Source of the DNA: Deltaproteobacteria bacterium
GTDB taxonomy: Bacteria > Myxococcota_A > UBA796 > UBA2385
Direction: 5' to 3'
Assembly: GCA_015489145.1 (NCBI GenBank)
Contig: WGAH01000712.1
Span: 1-9,468, forward strand
Length of the DNA stretch: 9,468 nucleotides
Part shown: positions 1 to 7,426 of the stretch, piece by piece
Layout of the letters: each line of letters starts with the position of its first letter
How positions within the stretch are numbered: position 1 is the stretch's first letter
Notes under the pieces: model-generated
Databases searched by the model: none
What the model was told of the DNA's origin: nothing
Seen by the model: the letters and a program-made list of their open reading frames with translations, nothing else
Position numbers and translations under genes: made by a program

Positions 1-1310
1 GCGGCGGCGGGCTCGGCGGTCGGGCTGGGCAACATCTGGAAGTTTCCCTACGTGACGGGCACGAACGGCGGCGGCCTCTTCGTCCTCGTCTACCTGGCCT
101 GCATCGCCCTCATCGGGCTGCCGATCATGATCGGCGAGATCCTGCTCGGGCGGGCGGCGCAGTCCTCGCCGGTGGGCGCCTTCCGCAAGCTCGCCGGGCG
201 GCAAAGCCCCTGGGTGGGGCTCGGCTGGATGGGCGTCGCCGCCGCCTTCATCATCCTGAGCTACTACTCGGTGGTCGCCGGCTGGACGATGCACTACGCC
301 GTCCTCGCGATCACCGGCCGCTTCGCCGGCCTCGGCCCGGAGCGCGTCGGCGCGGTCTTCGGCGAGGTCTACGCCTCGGCGCCGATCAACCTCGGCTGGC
401 ACCTCGCCTTCATGGCGCTCACCATGGCGGTGGTGGTCGGCGGCGTGCAGAAGGGCATCGAGCGCTGGGCGCGCATCCTCATGCCGGCGCTGTTCCTCAT
501 GCTGCTCGCCCTGCTCCTGCGCGGCGTCTTCCTGCCGGGCTTCGGCGAGGCGATGGGCTTCGTCTTCGGGCTGCACGCCGACCGCCTCACCGCCTCGGGG
601 GTGCTCGAGGCGATGGGCCAGGCCTTCTTCTCGCTGTCCCTGGGCATGGGGGCCATGCTCACCTACGGCTCGTACATGGGGCGCGACGCCGACATCGTGC
701 AGTCGAGCATCTCGGTGAGCTTCCTCGACACGATGGTCGCCCTGCTCGCCGCCGTGGTGGTCTTTCCCATCACCTTCAGCTTCGGCATGGAGCCCGCCGG
801 CGGGCCGGGGCTCGTGTTCAAGAACATCCCCATCGCCTTCGCCCAGCTCCCGGCCGGCGGGCTGCTCGGCAGCTGTTCTTCCTGCTGCTGGTCTTCGCCG
901 CCCTCACCAGCTCGGTCTCGCTGCTGGAGGTCGCCGCGGCCTACTTCATCGACGAGCGCGGCTGGAGCCGGCGCAAGGCGGTGCTGGTGACCGGCACGGC
1001 CATCCTGCTCCTCGGCGTGCCCTCGGCCCTCAGCGGTGGGACGACCCTGTTCGGATCGGGTTTCGAGGCGGTCTTCGGAAGGAACTGGTTCGACCTCTTC
1101 GACTGGATCGCGTCCAACCTGCTGCTTCCCGCCGGAGGAATGGGCATCGCCGTGTTCACCGCCTGGCGCCTCGACGAGGCGATGCGGCGGGAGGAGTTCC
1201 TCACCGGCAGCCGCTGGGGCGCCGCCTACCTCGGCTGGCTCTGGCTGCTGCGCTTCGTGGTGCCGGTGGCGGTGCTCGCGGTCTTCCTGCACGCGCTGGG
1301 GCTCGTGTGA
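1..1310 (+). CDS. Sodium-dependent (NSS/SNF family) transporter, 5'-truncated and frameshifted
   Basis: Inner-membrane Na+-coupled symporter of the neurotransmitter:sodium symporter family, typically importing amino acids or related small molecules; the substrate cannot be read from sequence. The window opens inside TM1: GSAVGLGNIWKFPY (residues 4-17), followed by NGGG, is the family signature, and the Asn of GNIW corresponds to a sodium ligand in LeuT. TM6 is recognisable at GQAFFSLSLGMGAMLTYGSY, and TM8 at AALTSSVSLLEV, whose TSS matches the LeuT Na2 site. The product is read in frame 1 to about base 870, then in frame 3 from about 873 to the TGA at 1308-1310. Without the shift, frame 1 ends at a TGA at 988-990 after about 39 nonsense codons. 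The C-terminus ends after one helix (WLWLLRFVVPVAVLAVFLHA), consistent with the 11-TM bacterial form. Only about 10-20 N-terminal residues appear to lie outside the window. Family assignment is firm; whether the gene is functional depends on whether the frameshift is real. Confidence 0.9.
   Translation, partial: GGGLGGRAGQHLEVSLRDGHERRRPLRPRLPGLHRPHRAADHDRRDPARAGGAVLAGGRLPQARRAAKPLGGARLDGRRRRLHHPELLLGGRRLDDALRRPRDHRPLRRPRPGARRRGLRRGLRLGADQPRLAPRLHGAHHGGGGRRRAEGHRALGAHPHAGAVPHAARPAPARRLPAGLRRGDGLRLRAARRPPHRLGGARGDGPGLLLAVPGHGGHAHLRLVHGARRRHRAVEHLGELPRHDGRPARRRGGLSHHLQLRHGARRRAGARVQEHPHRLRPAPGRRAARQLFFLLLVFAALTSSVSLLEVAAAYFIDERGWSRRKAVLVTGTAILLLGVPSALSGGTTLFGSGFEAVFGRNWFDLFDWIASNLLLPAGGMGIAVFTAWRLDEAMRREEFLTGSRWGAAYLGWLWLLRFVVPVAVLAVFLHALGLV
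861..876 (+). other. Single-base frameshift inside the NSS transporter
   Basis: Family-like protein sequence runs in frame 1 through QLPAGGLLG and resumes in frame 3 as LFFLLLVFAALTSSVSLLEV. Adding one base near 871 (ggc-cag-ctg) restores a continuous GGLLGQLFFLLLVF segment as in intact relatives. No long homopolymer sits exactly here, so the cause cannot be told from sequence: a sequencing/assembly error and a genuine inactivating deletion are both possible. Confidence 0.75.
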
Positions 1311-3418
1311 ACCCGCGCCACGGTTCGGGAATGCCGATGGCCCCCGCGCTCGCGCTCGCCGCCCTCCTCGTCGGCTGCGGCCCTTCGCCCAACCCGGCCC
1401 GGGACCTCGCCCTGGAGCCCTGGCCCGACGCGCCGGCCGGGCCCACCGTGCAGGCCGCCGCGGACCTCACGCACCCCGAGACGGGCACGATGACGGTGGT
1501 GGTCCACTACCGGGGGCTCACCGAGGAGATGAACAGCTTTCGGGCCCAGGGCTGGGACCCGGAGATCCTGTTCGACGACGTTCACTTCACCACGCCCGAC
1601 GGGAAGCGCATCGGCTTCGACCGCGACGGCCGCACCTTCCGCCTGTCGGGCGGCCCGCACCCCGACGTGGTGGTCCAGTACGAGGTGATGCCCGGCGGGA
1701 ACGGCCGCCACGGCATGCAGGGGGTGGTGACGGAGGACTTCGCCAGCTTCGACGGGCGGGTGTTCCTCGCGCCGCGCGGGGGCGGGGCGCTGGCCGCCGG
1801 GCGGGTGCGCTTCGTCGCCCCGGACGGCTGGGTCACCGCCAGCGCGCTTCCCGACGCCGGAAACGGCTGGCTGAGCCTCGACGGCTACGGGCCCGACCAC
1901 GTCGCGACGGCGCTGATGGAGTCCTGCTACGGCGTGGGGCCCTTCGAGGTCGAGCGCCGCACCCTGGGGGGCACCGAGGTGCGGGCCTGGACCTTCGCCG
2001 GCTTCCCCGAAAAGGACCGCGAGGGTCTCAACCGCCGGTCGATGGCGATCTTCGGCTGGTTCCACGACCGCCTCGGCTTCGATCCCGGTTTCCCCCTGGC
2101 GGTGGTCTGGACCCCCAAGGTCGACGGCAGCCGGGTCTACGGCGGGTCCTCGGCCAACGGCACCTGCTTCGAGCAGCCGAAGCCGACCACCCGGGCCTGG
2201 GAGCTCATGGCCCACCGCCTCGGCCACTCGATGAACAAGTACGTGCCGTCGGGCATGGGCATCCGCGACGAGCGCGACGACTGGTTCAAGGAGGGCTGGG
2301 CCTCCTGGGTCGAGCTGGCGGGGACGAAGGGCGCCGGGGTGAGCCCCCACCCGGCCCGCTGGAACAAGCTGGCGCGCGACTACTACGCCACCCGGGCCGA
2401 GCACCCGGAACGCGACACGCCGCTGTGGCGCGAAACCGAGGTTCGCGGCTACGACGCCACCGAGTACATGCACTACACCAAGGCGCCCATCGCCGTGGCG
2501 ATGCTCGACGACTGGCTGCGGCGGCGCACCGGGCGGGAGCTGCTCGACTTCATGGCGCTCATGTGGAAGCGCCACGGCGGCTTCCGGGGCGAGCTCGCCC
2601 TGCGCGACGAGCTGGAGGCCTGGGCCGGCGAGTCGCTGGACGCCTTCTGGGCGGTCCACGTGGACCGGCGGGGCGACTTCTACCCGGTGTGGCCCGAGGC
2701 CCTCACCCCCCGGGTGCGGCGGGCGGCCCGGCGGCGCCCGGCGGCGCGGGTGGGAGAGATGAGGTTCTCCGAGGACTACCTGGAGTGGCTCGTCGAGAAC
2801 GGCGGGTATGCGCGCTTCGCGGACGTGGCGGCGGAGCTCGAGCGCGAGGCTGCGCGGCACGTCCAGCTCCTCGACGCCGGCATCGCGCTGTTGCCGCCCT
2901 TCCTGGAACCCTTCCGGGCGGGGCTCGCGCCGGCCGCCCAGGCGGCCCTGGCCGCCTCGGAGCGCGCCTGGCCCCTCGCGCCCGTGGCCGACCACCTGCC
3001 CGGGGCTTCCCTCGAGATCGACCGGAACACCGTGGTCGGGGGGCGCTTCGCCCGCCTGCTCGACGCCGAGCGGGACTACGCGGAGGCCCTGGGCACCGGC
3101 GGGGTGGAGGCGATCGAGGCGCGGGTGCTCGGCGAGGACGGCAAGCCCGGCGACCCGGTGCTCGGCTTCGACGCCTCCGACCGCGTGCGCCTGCTGGTGC
3201 GCTGGCACTACGTGCCCGGCGAGGTGAAGATCACCTGCCGGCGGGGCGGCGAGGTGGCGAACGCCCGCACCGTGACCCTGGCGCCGCACTGGCACCGCTC
3301 CTGGTCGGAGTTCGCCCCGGACGAGCGCCCCGAGGGCGCCGGCGACGTGACCTTCGAGCTCGAGCTGCCCTCGGGCGATCGCATCGCCCGCACCTTCCAC
3401 CAGCGGAGCGACGGTTGA
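1307..3418 (+). CDS. Lipoprotein with M1/M61 (gluzincin)-like peptidase fold, HExxH degenerate (HRLGH)
   Basis: 703-aa predicted lipoprotein. The GTG start at 1307 shares bases with the transporter's TGA (GTGA) and gives an N-terminus with Arg4 before a hydrophobic stretch ending in the lipobox LVGC (Cys24). ATGs at 1331 and 1337 are alternatives but lose the Arg. An N-terminal beta-rich region (about 35-220), with segments such as RVRFVAPDGWVTASALP, resembles the M61 N-domain. The central region has the gluzincin layout: H303-R-L-G-H307, then KEGWASW with E329 as the third zinc ligand, then YTKAPIAVAML with Y390 where M1 enzymes have the catalytic Tyr. The E329-Y390 spacing (61) is close to that in M1 enzymes. 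The general-base Glu of HExxH is Arg304, and no GxMEN or GGxEH substrate motif is visible upstream (the region reads YGGSSANG). A C-terminal Ig-like beta domain (about 600-700) follows. It may therefore be a non-catalytic binding protein. The fold assignment is probable; the function is unknown. Confidence 0.8.
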   Translation: MNPRHGSGMPMAPALALAALLVGCGPSPNPARDLALEPWPDAPAGPTVQAAADLTHPETGTMTVVVHYRGLTEEMNSFRAQGWDPEILFDDVHFTTPDGKRIGFDRDGRTFRLSGGPHPDVVVQYEVMPGGNGRHGMQGVVTEDFASFDGRVFLAPRGGGALAAGRVRFVAPDGWVTASALPDAGNGWLSLDGYGPDHVATALMESCYGVGPFEVERRTLGGTEVRAWTFAGFPEKDREGLNRRSMAIFGWFHDRLGFDPGFPLAVVWTPKVDGSRVYGGSSANGTCFEQPKPTTRAWELMAHRLGHSMNKYVPSGMGIRDERDDWFKEGWASWVELAGTKGAGVSPHPARWNKLARDYYATRAEHPERDTPLWRETEVRGYDATEYMHYTKAPIAVAMLDDWLRRRTGRELLDFMALMWKRHGGFRGELALRDELEAWAGESLDAFWAVHVDRRGDFYPVWPEALTPRVRRAARRRPAARVGEMRFSEDYLEWLVENGGYARFADVAAELEREAARHVQLLDAGIALLPPFLEPFRAGLAPAAQAALAASERAWPLAPVADHLPGASLEIDRNTVVGGRFARLLDAERDYAEALGTGGVEAIEARVLGEDGKPGDPVLGFDASDRVRLLVRWHYVPGEVKITCRRGGEVANARTVTLAPHWHRSWSEFAPDERPEGAGDVTFELELPSGDRIARTFHQRSDG
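3405..3417 (+). promoter_or_regulatory. Ribosome binding site and TTG start of the membrane protein gene
   Basis: GGAG at 3405-3408 lies six bases before TTG at 3415-3417, and that TTG overlaps the TGA of the upstream gene (TTGA). This decides the start: beginning here gives MSRRG plus a hydrophobic helix, a normal N-terminus for a membrane protein. The frame is open far upstream but encodes only Arg/Pro-rich nonsense there. The arrangement suggests translational coupling. Confidence 0.55.
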
Positions 3419-5061
3419 GCCGCCGGGGCATCGCGCTGCTCTACGGCGGGCTGTTCGCCCTCGTCGCCGGGCTGGTCCTGGTCTACGAGACGAAGTGGGG
3501 GGGCGGCCCGCGCCCGCGGCTTCCCGTTCACAACGGCCGCCTGTCGCACCGGGACGTGATCGCCATGCTCATCGCCGGCTCGGCGATCGGCGCCCTCGGG
3601 GTGGGGGGCTGGGCCTGGCTGCGCCGGCGGGGGCGCCGTCCCGAGCGCCTCGCCCGCGTCGTCCTCGCCGGGGCGGTGCTGTTCTCGGGCTTCACCTACT
3701 TCTACGCCCGCCAGGGACTCATGACCTCCTCCTTCGTGCACCGCTGGGACGCGATGCACTACCTGCTCGCCCCGCGCTACTACGCCGAGATCGACTACGA
3801 CGAGCTGTATTCCTGCATCGTCGAGAACGTCTCGCGCCGGGCGGTGCCCGACGACAACCGCGTGCGCGACCTCGCGACCTACCGCATGACCACCGCCGGC
3901 GCGCTCCGCGCCGAGGGGCGCTGCCGGGACCACTTCAGCCCCGAGCGCCTGGCGCGGTGGAAGTCCGATCTCGAGCTGTTCACCGGCTACGGCGGGGCCG
4001 GCATCCTCCGCGACGCGCTGGAGGACCGGGGCTACAACGGCACGCCCTTCGAGGCGGCGGTGGCCGGGGCGGTGGCCGACCGCCTGCCGCTGGACTGGGC
4101 CACCCTCAACCTCGTGCCGCTCTTCGACGTGGCGATGCTGCTGGCGATGGCCGGGGTGGTGACGGCGGCCTTCGGGTGGCCCGTGGGCCTCGTGTTCGCG
4201 CTCTACTTCTTCACCAACGCCGCCGACCGGTGGGGCATCATCGGCGGTTCCTTCTTCCGCTACCCGTGGATGGTCACCCTCGGCCTGGGGTTCGCGGCCC
4301 TGCGGCGGGAGCGGTGGGGACGGGCCGGCTTCTGGATGGCGCTGTCGGCCCTGTTCAACGTGTTTCCGGCGGTGTTCTCGGCGAGCCTCGTGCTCCGCGG
4401 CCTCGCGGGGCTGGTGCGCGGCCAGGCCCCGGCCGCGAAGTACCGGCGGTTCGTGGGCGTCGCGGCGATCACCACCGTGCTGGGCCTCGGCGTCGGCCTG
4501 CTTCCCGCGCGGCACCTCGGCAACTACACCGGCTGGTGGCACGACATGGAGCTGCACAACGTCGAGCGCTTCCAGGGCTTCGGCGTGGGCCTCAAGTTCC
4601 CCTTCACCTTTCGCGGGGCGATCACGGCCGACCAGGACCGGGTGCCCGAGCGCGTGCGGCGCATGCGCTTCCACCAGGTGCGGCCCTGGTACCGGGCCCT
4701 CGCGGCGGTGGTCCTCGGCATGGCGCTCCTCGTCGCGCTGCGCACCGACGACGAGGTCGAGGCGGCCGGCGTGCTCGGCTTCACGCTGTTCTTCACCCTG
4801 CTCGGCACCGTGGGCTACTACTTCGCCGCCGCCGCGGTGCTGGTGCTGGCGCTGCACCGCCGGGCGCGCGACGGGCCGGGCGCGGCCTTCATCGCGGCGC
4901 TGTTCCTGTGCAGCGTCCTCGCTCACGTCGCCCTGTACGCGACCCTCTACTACCGCTTCATGTACAACATCGTGATCTCGACCACCTGGTCGATCTGGCT
5001 GGTGGCGCTCCTCGCCTGGCTGGTGGCCCGCACCGGCGGCCCGCGCCGTCGCGCCGCGTAG
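3415..5061 (+). CDS. Polytopic membrane protein, GT-C glycosyltransferase-like, unknown specificity
   Basis: 548 aa from a TTG start, with about 11-12 predicted membrane helices, e.g. residues 5-24, 48-70, 82-98 and 231-255, and a last one ending near the C-terminus. After the third helix comes a large, presumably periplasmic loop (about 99-225) with the acidic/aromatic element HRWDAMHYLLAPRYYAEIDYDELY (109-132). A Cys pair (C134, C170), FSPERLARW (174-182) and DRGYNGTP (204-211) follow. A second hydrophilic loop contains NYTGWWHDMELHNVERFQG. An Asp-bearing first extracytoplasmic loop followed by many helices is the GT-C plan, in which a polyprenyl-phosphate sugar is transferred outside the cytoplasm. 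I recall similar loop motifs from uncharacterised bacterial membrane proteins but cannot name a family. It sits between two lipoprotein genes, so a role in modifying surface glycans or proteins is plausible but inferred. A non-enzymatic membrane protein is the alternative. Confidence 0.85.
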   Translation: MSRRGIALLYGGLFALVAGLVLVYETKWGGGPRPRLPVHNGRLSHRDVIAMLIAGSAIGALGVGGWAWLRRRGRRPERLARVVLAGAVLFSGFTYFYARQGLMTSSFVHRWDAMHYLLAPRYYAEIDYDELYSCIVENVSRRAVPDDNRVRDLATYRMTTAGALRAEGRCRDHFSPERLARWKSDLELFTGYGGAGILRDALEDRGYNGTPFEAAVAGAVADRLPLDWATLNLVPLFDVAMLLAMAGVVTAAFGWPVGLVFALYFFTNAADRWGIIGGSFFRYPWMVTLGLGFAALRRERWGRAGFWMALSALFNVFPAVFSASLVLRGLAGLVRGQAPAAKYRRFVGVAAITTVLGLGVGLLPARHLGNYTGWWHDMELHNVERFQGFGVGLKFPFTFRGAITADQDRVPERVRRMRFHQVRPWYRALAAVVLGMALLVALRTDDEVEAAGVLGFTLFFTLLGTVGYYFAAAAVLVLALHRRARDGPGAAFIAALFLCSVLAHVALYATLYYRFMYNIVISTTWSIWLVALLAWLVARTGGPRRRAA

Positions 5062-5068
5062 CGAGGGC

Positions 5069-5092
5069 CGGTGCCGCGCGGTAAGGGCACCG
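5069..5092 (+). other. Intergenic hairpin before the sulfatase-like gene
   Basis: CGGTGCC (5069-5075) and GGCACCG (5086-5092) are perfect complements around a 10-base loop, within the 49-base gap between two genes. No T-run follows, so it is not a classical terminator. It could be an mRNA stability or attenuation element, or chance in GC-rich DNA. Confidence 0.3.
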
Positions 5093-5100
5093 ACCTGAGC

Positions 5101-5110
5101 GGGGTGATCC
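5101..5110 (+). promoter_or_regulatory. Shine-Dalgarno of the sulfatase/TPR gene
   Basis: GGGGTGAT (5101-5108) closely matches the anti-Shine-Dalgarno complement GGAGGTGAT and sits directly before ATG at 5111. It supports that start, which also gives a textbook lipoprotein signal peptide. Confidence 0.6.
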
Positions 5111-7426
5111 ATGCTGCGCCTGTCCATCGTCGCCTTGATCGCGGGCTGCGCCTCCGGGCCTTCCGAGGAGCCGGCGCGCGGCCCCTCGAAGTCGCCGGAG
5201 GCAGCCGAGCGTGCGGATCGCCCGTCGCTCGTGCTCGTCACCCTCGACACCACCCGGGCCGACCACATCGGCGCCTACGGCTACCGCCGCGCCCACACCC
5301 CGAACATCGACGCGCTGGCGGCCGGCGGGGTCCGCTTCGCCCGGGCCTACGGCGCGGTGCCGCTCACCACGCCGACGCACTCGAGCATCCTCACCGGGCT
5401 GTACCCGACGCGCCACGGGGTCCACACCAACGGCGACGCCGTGCTTCCCGAGGACGTGCAGACCCTGGCCGAGGTGCTGTCGGCGCGCGGCTACGACACG
5501 GCGGCGAGCGTGGCCGCCTTCGTCACCACGCGGGTCTGGAACCTCGACCAGGGCTTCGACGCCTACTTCGACCGGGTGAAGGGGGCGAAGGGACAGCCGC
5601 AGAACCGCTGGATGCGCGAGCGCCCGGCCGACGAGGTGGTCGACGACGCCATCGGCTGGCTGCAGGGCCGCGAGGACGCCGACCGGCCCTTCTTCCTTTG
5701 GGTCCACCTCTACGATCCCCACCGGCCCTGGAAGGCCCCCCGCGAGTTCCTCGAGCGGACCGGCGGGCGACCCTACGACGCCGAGATCGCCTTCATGGAC
5801 GACCAGGTGGGGCGGCTGGTGAAGGCGGCGGAGGACGCGGGCGGTCCCGGCGGCGTCGGCTGGATCGCGGTGGCCGACCACGGCGAGGCGCTCCAGGGCG
5901 AGCACGGCGAGACCGACCACGGCATGTTCCTGTTCGATCCCACCATGCACGTGCCCTTCATCGTGCAGCCCCCGGACCCGCTGCCCGAGCCGCGGGTGGT
6001 GGACGACGTGGCGGTGGGCAACGTCGACGTCATGCCCACGGCGCTGGGCATGCTCGGGATCCCGGTGCCCAAGGGCCTCGACGGCGTGGACCTCAGCCCG
6101 GCCCTGCGGGGGGAGCCGGTGCACCGCCCGCCGGTGTACCTCGAGTCCTTCACCGTGCAGCAGCGCTTCGGCTACCACCCGGAGCTGGCGATGGCCGAGG
6201 GACCCTACAAGCTGTTCGCCACGCCGAAGGGCTGGCTGGCCGACGTCGTGGCCGACCCGGGTGAGGAGAAGGACGTGTCGGGGGAGCACCCCGACACGGT
6301 GAAGAAGCTCCGGGAGGCGCTCGCCGCCGTCGAGGCCGCCGCCGGCACCGACGCCGGAGGCGAGGTGGCTCCCGAGATGGCCGAGCAGCTCGCGGCCCTC
6401 GGCTACGTGGTCACCGGAGACGTCGATCCCACCCAGCGTTCCGGCGAGGACGCCAAGGCGCACCTCCCGACGATTCGCGCGATCGAGCGCGCCCGCCGCC
6501 TCGGCATGCAGGAGGGCAAGCTCGACGCCGCCATCGCCGCCTACCGCAAGGTCATGGCCGAGGAGCCGCAGATCATCGAGGCCCGGCTGGGCCTGGCGCG
6601 GCTGCTCATGCAGAAGAAGGACCTCGACGGCGCCGAGAAGGTGCTGGTCGACGCCCTGGAGCACGAGCCCCACTCGACGGTGCTCCACATGAACCTCGCC
6701 GGCGTCTACATGCTCCAGCAGCGGTTCGACGAGGCGCGGGAGCAGGCCGAGGCCGTGCTGGCCCAGGTCCCCGGGGACACCTCGGCGCGGGTGCTCCTGG
6801 TGCGCTCGCTGGTGGCCCAGGGCAGGACCGACGAGGCGATGGCCCGGCTGGTCGCCTGGGAGGAGTCGGGCTCCCTGGCGCCGGCGCTCGCCGCCGAGCG
6901 GGGCATGCTCCAGGTCCGCATGGGCGAGCTCGCCGCGGCCCGGCCCTACCTGGAGGCCAGCCTCGCCGACGACGTGCCGCGCCCCCTCGTCGCCCTGATG
7001 CTGGCGCGGGAGGCCACCGCCCGCGGCGACGTCGGCGCGGCGATGGCCTGGCTGCGCCGGGAGCTGGAGTTCTTCCCCGAGGAGCGCGAGCCGCGGTGGG
7101 TGCTGGCGAACATGCTGATGAAGCAGTCGCGCTGGGACGAGGCGGCGGCGGAGTACCGCTACATCGCCGAGGCCCACCCCGACGACGTGGATGCCCGGCG
7201 GGCCTGGGCCCAGGCCACCTTCAACACCGGGGACTACACCCAGGCGCGCGACATCCTCGCCCCGGCCCTCGACGCCGCGCCGGACAACCCCGACGTCCTG
7301 CTGCTCCAGGCCAACATCCTCGACAAGCTCGGCCGCACCGAGGAGGGCCGCAAGCTCTACGAGGAAGCCCGCCGCATCAAGAAGGCCCAGCTCGAGGCCG
7401 AGCGGGCGGGTCAGTCGCCGAGGTAG
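5111..7426 (+). CDS. Lipoprotein: sulfatase/alkaline-phosphatase superfamily domain fused to TPR array
   Basis: 771 aa. The signal peptide MLRLSIVALIAGC places the lipid-modified Cys at 13. The sulfatase-superfamily domain (about 38-410) shows the metal-binding start LVTLDTTRADH (D46, T47), the segment PLTTPTHSSILTGLYPTRHGV (84-104), DPHRPW, and the second metal site VADHGEALQGEHGETDHG (D256, H257, H270), then MHVPFI. At the nucleophile position classical sulfatases have C/S-x-P-x-R; here it reads T86-T-P88-T-H90. Thr cannot become formylglycine, but Thr is the nucleophile in related phosphotransferases such as LtaS, so phospho-ester chemistry is more likely than classical sulfatase activity (inference). 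From about 451 to 760 there are roughly eight or nine TPRs (e.g. KLDAAIAAYRKVMAEEP, RWDEAAAEYRYIAEAHP, NPDVLLLQANILDKLGRTEEGRKLYEEA), which usually bind protein partners. It is 49 bases after the membrane-protein gene and probably co-transcribed. Its stop overlaps the convergent gene. Fold is certain; substrate is unknown. Confidence 0.93.
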   Translation: MLRLSIVALIAGCASGPSEEPARGPSKSPEAAERADRPSLVLVTLDTTRADHIGAYGYRRAHTPNIDALAAGGVRFARAYGAVPLTTPTHSSILTGLYPTRHGVHTNGDAVLPEDVQTLAEVLSARGYDTAASVAAFVTTRVWNLDQGFDAYFDRVKGAKGQPQNRWMRERPADEVVDDAIGWLQGREDADRPFFLWVHLYDPHRPWKAPREFLERTGGRPYDAEIAFMDDQVGRLVKAAEDAGGPGGVGWIAVADHGEALQGEHGETDHGMFLFDPTMHVPFIVQPPDPLPEPRVVDDVAVGNVDVMPTALGMLGIPVPKGLDGVDLSPALRGEPVHRPPVYLESFTVQQRFGYHPELAMAEGPYKLFATPKGWLADVVADPGEEKDVSGEHPDTVKKLREALAAVEAAAGTDAGGEVAPEMAEQLAALGYVVTGDVDPTQRSGEDAKAHLPTIRAIERARRLGMQEGKLDAAIAAYRKVMAEEPQIIEARLGLARLLMQKKDLDGAEKVLVDALEHEPHSTVLHMNLAGVYMLQQRFDEAREQAEAVLAQVPGDTSARVLLVRSLVAQGRTDEAMARLVAWEESGSLAPALAAERGMLQVRMGELAAARPYLEASLADDVPRPLVALMLAREATARGDVGAAMAWLRRELEFFPEEREPRWVLANMLMKQSRWDEAAAEYRYIAEAHPDDVDARRAWAQATFNTGDYTQARDILAPALDAAPDNPDVLLLQANILDKLGRTEEGRKLYEEARRIKKAQLEAERAGQSPR

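Noticed and set aside
1036..3414. Long open frame on the plus strand upstream of the membrane-protein gene, and similarly long minus-strand frames (1226-3400, 3208-5268, 4958-8545).
   Set aside because: Their translations are Arg/Pro/Gly/Ala- or His/Val-rich nonsense typical of shadow frames in high-GC DNA, and they lie over genes with clear family motifs.
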